The notes beneath the pieces were generated by a model that was given only the letters and a program-made list of their open reading frames with translations, had not been told where the DNA came from and made no database searches. A stretch of DNA of 5,464 bases from assembly GCA_030604325.1 (NCBI GenBank), contig JAUVWC010000107.1:1-5464 (forward strand). The letters run 5' to 3'. Below, one piece after another: positions 1 to 4,412 of the stretch. This DNA comes from Candidatus Zixiibacteriota bacterium (lineage in GTDB: Bacteria; Blakebacterota; Blakebacteria; Blakebacterales; Blakebacteraceae). Position numbers and translations under genes: made by a program. Positions within the stretch are counted from its first letter, which is position 1; every line of letters begins with the position of its first letter.

Positions 1-657
1 GAGGAATTCCATGACGGCCTTCTTGATGCGCATGCCGACATCGATCAACGGCGAGAAATCGTCCGCTGTGAGACGAAGACCGACTTCCTCGGCACGGCAG
101 AGGGCATAGAAGGCACCGCCGAAGGCAACGTCGAAGTTGACGCTGCCCACTCCCGCCACCTCCACCTTCTGATCCTGAGCAAGGACGAAGGAAGGTACAT
201 TCTGAAAGGAGACCTCGGCCACCTTTCCCCCGCGTCTAAGTGCTTTGGCGGTGACCCTGCCCGCCGGGGTATCTATGCGGAGGACCGGCTCATCCCCTTC
301 GACATCGATCATGCCGGTCTCGAGCACCACAGTGCACAGACCGATGATCCCGTGACCGCACATGGAGCTGAAGCCTTCATTGTGCAGGAAGAGCACTCCC
401 AGCGTGCCGTCGGGAGTAACCGGTTCGGTCAAGATGCAGCCGTACATGTCGGCGTGGCCCCGTGGCTCCCACATCAGGGCGGTCCTGATGTGATCCAGGT
501 GCTGCTGTGCGTGGCGGCGCTTGGCCAGAATGGTCTCGCCGGGAATCGGCGGCAATCCCCCCGTTATGACGCGCAGTGGCTCGCCGGCTGTGTGGGCATC
601 AATGGTGGTGATCGATATCCACTCTGACGGCGGTTCCCAGTCGAACGGCTTATTCAT
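1..657 (-). CDS. Proline racemase family enzyme, probably trans-3-hydroxy-L-proline dehydratase (5' part; runs off left edge)
   Basis: Reading the minus strand from the ATG at 655-657 gives 219 residues open to the window edge; family members are about 340-350 residues, so roughly the first 60% is present. Motifs seen: DAHTAGEPLRV (residues 20-30), AKRRHAQQHLDH (45-56), EPRGHADMYG (64-73) and HNEGFSSMCGHGII (92-105). Cys100 in MCGHG is the first catalytic cysteine of the proline racemase family. The KRR...QHLDH...EPRGH.DMYG pattern followed by LHNEG(F/Y)SSMCGH resembles human L3HYPDH more than classical proline racemases, so dehydration of trans-3-hydroxy-L-proline to pyrroline-2-carboxylate is the favoured activity. 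The deciding residue (second site: Cys in racemases/epimerases, Thr in the dehydratase) lies outside the window. The start is fixed by an in-frame TGA two codons upstream; the only SD-like bases (GAAGG) abut the ATG directly, so initiation looks weak. The dodecin gene lies 79 bp upstream on the same strand. Confidence 0.9.
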   Translation of the reverse strand, partial: MNKPFDWEPPSEWISITTIDAHTAGEPLRVITGGLPPIPGETILAKRRHAQQHLDHIRTALMWEPRGHADMYGCILTEPVTPDGTLGVLFLHNEGFSSMCGHGIIGLCTVVLETGMIDVEGDEPVLRIDTPAGRVTAKALRRGGKVAEVSFQNVPSFVLAQDQKVEVAGVGSVNFDVAFGGAFYALCRAEEVGLRLTADDFSPLIDVGMRIKKAVMEFL

Positions 658-667
658 CCTTCAAATA

Positions 668-679
668 ATCGGCTCCGAT
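668..679. repeat. Short perfect inverted repeat in the leader of the racemase-family gene
   Basis: ATCGG-CT-CCGAT is a perfect 5-bp inverted repeat with a 2-base centre, lying 11 bp upstream of the start codon at 657 in the dodecin-racemase spacer. The 2-base centre is too tight for a good RNA hairpin, so a protein-binding half-site pair is as likely as an mRNA structure. It may be chance in GC-rich DNA. Confidence 0.2.
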
Positions 680-736
680 AGTTATGCCGGGAGCGAACTA
701 CATTTGATCGCCCCCAGTTGGCTAGGTAGCTCGGTC

Positions 737-946
737 TTATGCGTGATACTTGAAGGAGACTTTCACCTTCGCCCGGTAGGCGCGGATCTCTCCCTCCTCC
801 AGTTGCAGGTCGAGCTCGGCGATCTCGGCGACGCGCAGGTCGCGCAGGGACTTCGCAGCCGTTTCGATGGCGGCTGCAGCCGCTTTCTCCCACGACTCGG
901 TACTCGAACCGACCAGCTCAACTACTTTGTAAACGCTCTCAGCCAT
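737..946 (-). CDS. Dodecin family protein, SecE2/Rv0379-like (lacks the flavin-stacking Trp)
   Basis: A 69-residue protein, the normal dodecin length, with the family pattern: VYKVVELVGSS at 5-15 (strand 1), an Ala-rich helix at about 17-34 (ESWEKAAAAAIETAAKSL), then RVAEIAEL (38-45) and YRAKVKVSF (57-65) as the following strands. Dodecins assemble as hollow dodecamers in the cytoplasm, and the classical bacterial type binds flavins between stacked Trp residues. Here the usual Trp (in LRWFEV) is Val39, and the Gln usually following Tyr in the last strand is Arg58, so flavin binding in the usual mode is unlikely. The sequence, including SVYKV, TSW-like SESWE and IRV/LRV, resembles mycobacterial Rv0379 (SecE2), described as a calcium dodecin; that comparison is from memory. 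The start at 944-946 has a strong SD, GGAGG at 952-956, six bases or so upstream. It may be cotranscribed with the downstream racemase-family gene. Confidence 0.9.
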   Translation of the reverse strand: MAESVYKVVELVGSSTESWEKAAAAAIETAAKSLRDLRVAEIAELDLQLEEGEIRAYRAKVKVSFKYHA

Positions 947-951
947 GGTGG

Positions 952-956
952 CCTCC
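952..956 (-). promoter_or_regulatory. Ribosome binding site of the dodecin gene
   Basis: On the minus strand GAGAGGAGG precedes CCACCATG, giving a strong Shine-Dalgarno core GGAGG with good spacing. It fixes the ATG at 946 as the dodecin start. The GYD-domain gene at 3958 has a nearly identical context (GGAGGAGG then TGCCACCATG). Confidence 0.75.
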
Positions 957-1108
957 TCTCTCGCGGACGGTAGTATGGCACCACTCGTACTTGCAGGGAC
1001 TCCAAGATCTTTCCCGATCCTACCCCTTCGGGCGGCGTTCGCGAAGCGGAAATCGATGCTTGCATGCAGCTACGGGTGGGTATGGTGAAGCCGGTATGTC
1101 GCTAGGCT

Positions 1109-1136
1109 TTGGCCAATTCCCCGCAAATAGTATAGG
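1109..1136 (+). promoter_or_regulatory. Possible sigma-70-type promoter for the small membrane protein/YihY unit
   Basis: TTGGCC (1109-1114) and TATAGG (1131-1136) are separated by 16 bp; each matches the consensus hexamer at four of six positions. Transcription would begin near 1143, leaving a leader of only about 15 bases before the ATG at 1158. That would agree with the absence of a Shine-Dalgarno sequence there. Based on consensus matching only. Confidence 0.35.
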
Positions 1137-1157
1137 CTGTTGGCAGTGAATACTTGA

Positions 1158-1343
1158 ATGCCATCGTTGACGTCGAGGAACTGGACCCTCGGCTTTTCCA
1201 CGGGGACAGGATTTGTCCTTGCGGGTGTGGTCACGGCCGGCTTTGCTATCTTTATGCCGCAAAAAACACTCAGAGGGGCGAAGGCGAGGGTCAGATGGCT
1301 TCAGCTGAAGGAGCAGCTCGCCCAGATGGGACTGTGTCTATGA
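1158..1343 (+). CDS. Small single-pass membrane protein, translationally coupled to YihY
   Basis: I do not recognise a family with confidence. The 61-residue product has one hydrophobic segment at about 12-33 (rich in Gly, Val, Ala, Phe), then PQK and a basic, probably amphipathic tail at 36-56 (KTLRGAKARVRWLQLKEQL). The layout of a Gly-rich membrane helix ending in a Pro and a basic tail is reminiscent of YtxH-like proteins, which is only a loose resemblance. It is supported as a gene by the TGA stop (1341-1343) overlapping the YihY start as ATGA, by better GC3 than the competing frame (about two thirds against about one half, counted by hand), and by the coherent membrane-plus-basic-tail structure. 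Against it: no Shine-Dalgarno precedes the ATG, and an in-frame TGA lies directly upstream, so no longer start exists. The basic tail suggests the C-terminus stays in the cytoplasm. Confidence 0.55.
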   Translation: MPSLTSRNWTLGFSTGTGFVLAGVVTAGFAIFMPQKTLRGAKARVRWLQLKEQLAQMGLCL

Positions 1344-2200
1344 GCTTCAGGGAATTGAAAGAGCTGATCTCGACCACCTTCCGGGTGTGGAGACTCGACG
1401 GGGCCTCCCGCATGGGAGCCGCCCTGGCATTCTACCTCACGACCTCGGTGGTGCCCCTTGCCATTCTCAGTCTGGTCATATTGGGAAAGGTGATGGGGGA
1501 GAAGGCCATCCAGGGGCAGCTTTTCGCTTCACTAAATACGGCACTGGGGGATACGGCCGCCCGCGTCGTGGAAGATCTGATACTGGAAGCCGGCCGGCCG
1601 GGCGCCGGAACAACGGCCACGATTTTCGGTTTCCTCATCCTGGGTGTGATAGCCACCAATATGTTCCACCACATGCGGAGTTCGCTCGATGCACTGTGGG
1701 GTATCCGCGGCCAGCGCAGCCCCCTGAAATCCTTCATTATCGGGCGGTGGGTCTCCGTATTGCTTATCGTTGGTTGCCAGCTTGTTCTCCTCATGCTGTT
1801 TGCTCTCGGGGCGATGGTCTCGGCGGCCTTTCCCTACATAACGCGGTGGTTCCCCTCACAGGCCACTGCGCTGACACGGATTATTTATCACGGCTCTGTC
1901 TTCCTGGCAGTACTCATACTGGTGGCGGTGATATTCCACGTCCTCGCCCGGGTGCAGCTGTCATGGCGGGTAATCCTGGTGGGAGCCAGTGTAACGGCGC
2001 TCCTGTTCCTGATCGGCAAACTGATACTGGGGCTCTGTCTGAGTTACAGCAATGCCACCTCCCTCTACGGGGCGTTCGGCTCTCTGCTGATACTCCTCCT
2101 CTGGTTCTACTATATAGCCCAGATCTTCTTCCTCGGCGCCGAGTTTACCAAGGTATACTCCGAGCATGTACAGGGCTCATTGCAGCCAATGATATTATGA
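1340..2200 (+). CDS. YihY/virulence factor BrkB family membrane protein
   Basis: The 286-residue product from the ATG at 1340 has the usual YihY length and about six membrane segments, at roughly 27-49, 92-110, 133-163, 183-206, 210-233 and 243-268. Family signatures seen are GAALAFYLTTSVVPL (26-40) in the first segment, the FHHMRSSLDALWGI region (109-122), and the highly conserved C-terminal SLYGAFGSLLILLLWFYY...AQIFFLGAEFT (241-270). YihY proteins were formerly annotated as RNase BN in error; their function in the inner membrane is not settled, with transport suggested for some members. A longer start is possible at TTG 1154, adding 62 residues, but that stretch overlaps the small membrane protein frame and has poorer codon use. 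The ATGA overlap at 1340-1343 and the lack of a strong SD at 1340 point to translational coupling. The gene ends 42 bp before the convergent YbhB gene. Confidence 0.92.
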   Translation: MSFRELKELISTTFRVWRLDGASRMGAALAFYLTTSVVPLAILSLVILGKVMGEKAIQGQLFASLNTALGDTAARVVEDLILEAGRPGAGTTATIFGFLILGVIATNMFHHMRSSLDALWGIRGQRSPLKSFIIGRWVSVLLIVGCQLVLLMLFALGAMVSAAFPYITRWFPSQATALTRIIYHGSVFLAVLILVAVIFHVLARVQLSWRVILVGASVTALLFLIGKLILGLCLSYSNATSLYGAFGSLLILLLWFYYIAQIFFLGAEFTKVYSEHVQGSLQPMIL

Positions 2201-2208
2201 AAGAGGTA

Positions 2209-2221
2209 GCGGGCGCCCCGC
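2209..2221. terminator. Weak GC hairpin between convergent yihY-like and ybhB-like genes
   Basis: GCGGG (2209-2213), loop CGC, CCCGC (2217-2221) forms a perfect 5-bp GC stem in the 42-bp convergent gap. No run of T follows on either strand, so it is not a typical intrinsic terminator. It may still assist termination in both directions. Confidence 0.2.
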
Positions 2222-2242
2222 CGCCGCGTCCGCTGCCGTTAC

Positions 2243-2704
2243 TTACCGTTGATAGGTACCTACCGTCTCCCCGCTGTCCAGGATGTGGTTCTCCATCGCC
2301 GCCTCCACTTCGGCCTTGGTGGCGCCGGGGCCCAGGTCCAGGACCGCGTCGAGAGCATAGAGTTTGAAAAAATACCTGTGCGGCTTGCCCGGGGGAGGGC
2401 TCGGCCCGCCGTAACCGATCCGGCCGAAATCGTTCTTTCCCTGGATTCCGCCCGCCGGCGGTTCGGGTTGCGGTTCAACCCCCTCCGGGAGCTCGGTCAT
2501 CTCGGCAGGCATGTTGTAGTAGACCCAATGCACCCAGGTGCCCATGGGAGCGTCGGGATCATCGCAGATCAGAACCAGGCTCATGGTCTCATCCGGGACG
2601 CTGCTCCAGGTCAACTGTGGTGACCTGTCGGGGCCATCGGCGGTGAACTCAGAGGGTATTTGATCTCCATCACTGAATGCTGAGGAGGCTATCTGAAGGC
2701 TCAT
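2243..2704 (-). CDS. YbhB/YbcL family protein (PEBP/Raf kinase inhibitor-like)
   Basis: A complete 153-residue protein, the usual length for bacterial YbhB/YbcL proteins. The phosphatidylethanolamine-binding protein signatures are all present: DDPDAP at 48-53, TWVHW at 56-60 with YYNMP following, and GYGGPSPPPGKPHRYFF (97-113) with KLYALD after it. The Asp and His residues of DPDAP, HW and GKPHRY line the small anion-binding pocket in this family. There is no signal peptide, so it is cytoplasmic. Its role in bacteria is poorly defined; E. coli YbhB and YbcL bind small ligands. The ATG at 2702-2704 is preceded by GGGAGAAG (core GGAGA at 2713-2717) with about 8 bases of spacing. It is convergent with the YihY gene and divergent from the radical SAM gene, and appears to be a single-gene unit. 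Confidence 0.95.
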   Translation of the reverse strand: MSLQIASSAFSDGDQIPSEFTADGPDRSPQLTWSSVPDETMSLVLICDDPDAPMGTWVHWVYYNMPAEMTELPEGVEPQPEPPAGGIQGKNDFGRIGYGGPSPPPGKPHRYFFKLYALDAVLDLGPGATKAEVEAAMENHILDSGETVGTYQR

Positions 2705-2744
2705 CGGTATCTTCTCCCAATTGTGTGCATTACAGCTGATAGCT

Positions 2745-2822
2745 TATGTTCAGCCCGTTGATTCAGTCCAGCAACAAGTGGGGTTTCTCCTCCCTGGTTT
2801 ATTCGTCTATGTTCAAGCCGTT
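2745..2822. repeat. 15-bp imperfect direct repeat, copies 63 bp apart
   Basis: TATGTTCAGCCCGTT at 2745-2759 and TATGTTCAAGCCGTT at 2808-2822 match at 13 of 15 positions; the flanks do not match. The offset of 63 bp equals six turns of B-DNA, so both copies face the same side of the helix. Placement between two divergent genes suits a pair of operator sites. No regulator gene is visible in the window. Confidence 0.4.
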
Positions 2823-2849
2823 ACTCTGTTCCCGGATACGTCGGCAGAA

Positions 2850-2855
2850 GAGGAG
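2850..2855 (+). promoter_or_regulatory. Ribosome binding site that fixes the GTG start of the PflX-like gene
   Basis: GAGGAG at 2850-2855 lies 9 bases before GTG 2865. The same SD is only 3 bases from an out-of-frame ATG at 2859 that opens a four-codon ORF (Met-Ala-Cys-Glu-stop, 2859-2873) overlapping the GTG. The spacing favours the GTG. Confidence 0.65.
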
Positions 2856-2864
2856 TCATGGCGT

Positions 2865-3782
2865 GTGAATAGTGGGAACGATCCTGTCTACCTCGGTCTC
2901 TGGCAGTCCGGGGAACTGGAGCGGTGGGCTCGCCAGTTGACAGATGAGCTGCGCTCCTGCCGCCTCTGCCCGCGCGACTGTGGCGCTGACCGGAAAGAGG
3001 ATCCCCGGCGGGCGTTCTGCGGGGTGGGGCTCAATGCGCTGGTCTCCTCGGCCAATCCGCATTTCGGTGAGGAGCCTCCCATCACCGGGCGCAGAGGGAG
3101 CGGGACGATATTCTTCGCCGGTTGCAACATGCGCTGCTGGTTCTGCCAGAATGCTGATATCAGCCACGGCCGGCTGGGTCGACCGATTCCTGCCGACAAA
3201 CTGGCGACGCTGATGCTCTACCTCCAGGATCTCGGCTGTCACAATATCAACGTGGTGACTCCCTCTCACGTGGTACCGCAGATTCTCTCCGCCCTGGTTA
3301 TGGCGGTTGAAAACGGACTGAGGCTGCCGCTGGTATACAACACCGGCGGCTACGACTCGGTGGAAACTCTCCGGATGTTGGACAGTATCGTCGATATCTA
3401 TATGCCCGACCTGAAATATGCCGAGCCGGGGCCTGCCCGCAGGCTGTCGGGCGCCCCCGATTATCCCCAGGTCGCCCGGGCGGCTCTGAGGGAAATGCAC
3501 CGGCAGGTGGGGGATCTGGTTGTGGGTCCGGACGGGGCGGCTACCAGGGGCCTGCTCGTGCGCCATCTGGTTCTTCCCCACGATATGGCCGGCACCGAGG
3601 CCAGCATGCGCTTTCTTGCCCGCGAGATCTCTCCCGATACCTGCGTCAACATCATGGCTCAGTACAGGCCGTCCTACATGGCCTACAAGAGGCCGGAAGT
3701 GAATTGCCCCCTCACGCGAGCCGACTACGAAACCGCACTCGAGGCGGCCCGCAGTCAGGGGTTGTACAGGTTCACCCTATAG
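2865..3782 (+). CDS. PflX-like radical SAM protein (COG1313 type)
   Basis: From GTG 2865 the product is 305 residues, typical for this family. The radical SAM cluster motif is GCNMRCWFCQN, with CX3CX2C at Cys87, Cys91 and Cys94, which would bind a [4Fe-4S] cluster and S-adenosylmethionine. Before it lies a second cysteine group, CRLCPRDC...FCGVG (Cys32, 35, 39, 52), characteristic of the PflX group and possibly binding another Fe-S cluster or metal. Other family blocks are HFGEEPPITGRRGSGTIFF, LGCHNINVVTPSHVVPQI, VYNTGGYDSVETL, VDIYMPDLKY, MHRQVGDLV, LLVRHLVLP and MAQYRP. PflX is related to pyruvate formate-lyase activating enzymes, but its substrate is unknown and no glycyl-radical enzyme is encoded here. 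An ATG 48 codons upstream (2721) is open in frame but rejected: that stretch lacks family sequence and the GAGGAG site suits GTG 2865. It ends 175 bp before the GYD gene. Confidence 0.93.
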   Translation: MNSGNDPVYLGLWQSGELERWARQLTDELRSCRLCPRDCGADRKEDPRRAFCGVGLNALVSSANPHFGEEPPITGRRGSGTIFFAGCNMRCWFCQNADISHGRLGRPIPADKLATLMLYLQDLGCHNINVVTPSHVVPQILSALVMAVENGLRLPLVYNTGGYDSVETLRMLDSIVDIYMPDLKYAEPGPARRLSGAPDYPQVARAALREMHRQVGDLVVGPDGAATRGLLVRHLVLPHDMAGTEASMRFLAREISPDTCVNIMAQYRPSYMAYKRPEVNCPLTRADYETALEAARSQGLYRFTL

Positions 3783-3892
3783 TACACCGCTCCGCAATTA
3801 CGCTGGCATTCGAGCGCGGATGCATTCCGGACAGCCGCGTTGCTCGTCGTCGCGATAGACACCGCGTTATTCGCAAATGGTAGGGGGTTCCA

Positions 3893-3922
3893 TTGATTAT
3901 TCCCGTCCGTTCCGGATAGACT
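3893..3922 (+). promoter_or_regulatory. Possible promoter of the GYD-domain gene
   Basis: TTGATT (3893-3898) and TAGACT (3917-3922) are 18 bp apart, each matching the sigma-70 consensus at four of six positions. Initiation near 3929 would leave a leader of about 30 bases including the SD. Consensus matching only. Confidence 0.3.
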
Positions 3923-3942
3923 TACAGGGATTCATTGCCAGT

Positions 3943-3951
3943 GGAGGAGGT
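3943..3951 (+). promoter_or_regulatory. Strong ribosome binding site of the GYD-domain gene
   Basis: GGAGGAGGT lies six bases before ATG 3958. It decides against the in-frame upstream ATG at 3877, which would add 27 residues that do not belong to the GYD fold. Confidence 0.75.
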
Positions 3952-3957
3952 GCCACC

Positions 3958-4269
3958 ATGCCAACTTTTATCTTGATGACGAAGCTCAGCCCCGATGCAA
4001 TGTGTGATCCCCGGGGCCGCCGGGCGGTGGGTAGGGCCTGGATGGAAAAGGTGAAGACTCTCTGTCCGGAAGTGCGCTGGATATCACACTACGCCATCCT
4101 GGGTCCCTACGATTTCATGGACATCTATGAAGCTCCCGATGATGAGACGGCCCACCGGGTCTCGCTGATCTCCCGCAGCGAAGGCGCCACCACCGCCGAA
4201 AGCTGGGGTGCTCTTCCCTACGACCGTTATGTCCCGCTCGTGGAAGAGGTCGAGAGTTTCAAAGAATAG
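3958..4269 (+). CDS. GYD-domain protein
   Basis: A 103-residue protein with the ferredoxin-like (dimeric alpha-beta barrel-like) GYD pattern: a first strand TFILMTKLS at 3-11, a helix with RAVGRAWMEKVKTL (22-35), a strand and turn YAILGPYDFMDIYEAPDDETA (45-65) that carries the name-giving motif as G-P-Y-D, then a C-terminal helix and YDRYVPLVEEV. The length equals that of stand-alone GYD proteins. The function of the family is unknown. It has no signal peptide and is presumably cytoplasmic. The start is set by GGAGGAGGT upstream. It sits alone, on the same strand as the radical SAM gene but 175 bp away, so it probably has its own promoter. The gene on its other side is on the opposite strand. 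Confidence 0.9.
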   Translation: MPTFILMTKLSPDAMCDPRGRRAVGRAWMEKVKTLCPEVRWISHYAILGPYDFMDIYEAPDDETAHRVSLISRSEGATTAESWGALPYDRYVPLVEEVESFKE

Positions 4270-4299
4270 ACCACCCCAGCTCAGGTTTGTGTTCCTGCG

Positions 4300-4398
4300 C
4301 TACTCTGACCGGGGGATCACATTAGGCAGACTGGTTAAGATCACCAGGAACACACCCAGGTGTATCACGATGCTGGGCCCGTAGGGAAGGTCCAGCAC
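4300..4398 (-). pseudogene. Probable remnant of the C-terminus of a metal ABC transporter permease (ABC-3/ZnuB type)
   Basis: In the 143-bp gap between the convergent GYD and citF genes, the minus strand has a 32-codon open stretch from GTG 4398 to TAG 4300. It begins LDLPYGPSIVIHLGVF and continues as one hydrophobic helix (LVILTSL). The DLP(S/Y)GP.IV motif followed by a last membrane helix is what I recall of the C-termini of zinc/manganese ABC-3 permeases. An in-frame TAA lies immediately before the GTG, so the rest of the gene is absent and no SD is visible. The best reading is a decayed gene tail left after a deletion or rearrangement. It could instead be chance or a tiny membrane peptide. 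The identification is from memory of the family. Confidence 0.35.
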
Positions 4399-4412
4399 TT
4401 ACGAGCTGTTGT

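Larger units (their letters stand above)
947..1157. other. Divergent intergenic region between the dodecin and the small membrane protein/YihY unit
   Basis: About 210 bp without a supportable gene. It contains several short perfect palindromes, TTCGCGAA (1038-1045), ATCGAT (1052-1057) and TGCATGCA (1061-1068), but no larger repeat. A plausible plus-strand promoter lies at 1109-1136. The same AT-rich patch read on the minus strand gives TATACT (1129-1134), a good -10 hexamer, but with no recognisable -35 hexamer, so a dodecin promoter cannot be placed with confidence. Confidence 0.5.
2705..2864. other. Divergent intergenic region between the ybhB-like and PflX-like genes
   Basis: A 160-bp region, more AT-rich than its surroundings, that must carry promoters for both flanking genes. 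Clear hexamers cannot be assigned. It holds the 15-bp direct repeat listed separately, and the ribosome binding sites of both genes (2713-2717 minus, 2850-2855 plus). An in-frame extension of the radical SAM gene is open back to an ATG at 2721, but its translation has none of the family's sequence. Confidence 0.5.
3783..3957. other. Intergenic region upstream of the GYD-domain gene
   Basis: 175 bp with no supportable gene on either strand. CCGCGTT occurs twice (3835-3841 and 3862-3868), probably by chance. A candidate promoter and a strong ribosome binding site for the GYD gene lie in its right half. No terminator with a T-run follows the radical SAM gene. Confidence 0.45.

Noticed and set aside
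352..973. Plus-strand open frames opposite the racemase-family and dodecin genes
   Set aside because: Both minus-strand genes show family motifs; the plus-strand frames show none.
1038..1068. Cluster of short palindromes TTCGCGAA, ATCGAT and TGCATGCA
   Set aside because: Each is only 6-8 bp without extended arms, and they have different sequences, so no operator can be argued.
1154..1339. N-terminal 62-residue extension of YihY from TTG 1154, with a CPCGCGHGRLC cysteine cluster
   Set aside because: It overlaps the small membrane-protein frame, has GC3 of only about one half, lacks an SD, and would make YihY longer than its family; ATG 1340 gives the normal 286 residues.
1387..2367. Long (326-codon) second open frame on the plus strand over yihY
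   Set aside because: Its translation is Pro/Arg/Gly-rich low-information sequence typical of an off-frame reading of GC-rich DNA, and the overlapping YihY frame has clear family motifs.
2721..2864. 48-codon N-terminal extension of the radical SAM protein from ATG 2721
   Set aside because: No family similarity, no SD at 2721, it crosses the divergent promoter region, and GTG 2865 has a well-spaced GAGGAG.
2856..3581. 241-codon antisense open frame over the radical SAM gene
   Set aside because: It is the complement of a clear PflX coding sequence, with no domain signature of its own.
3835..3868. CCGCGTT repeated at a 27-bp offset upstream of the GYD gene
   Set aside because: Only 7 bases exact in GC-rich DNA, so easily chance.
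3877..3957. 27-codon extension of the GYD protein
   Set aside because: The strong GGAGGAGGT site lies inside it at 3943-3951, and GYD proteins begin at the MPTF position.
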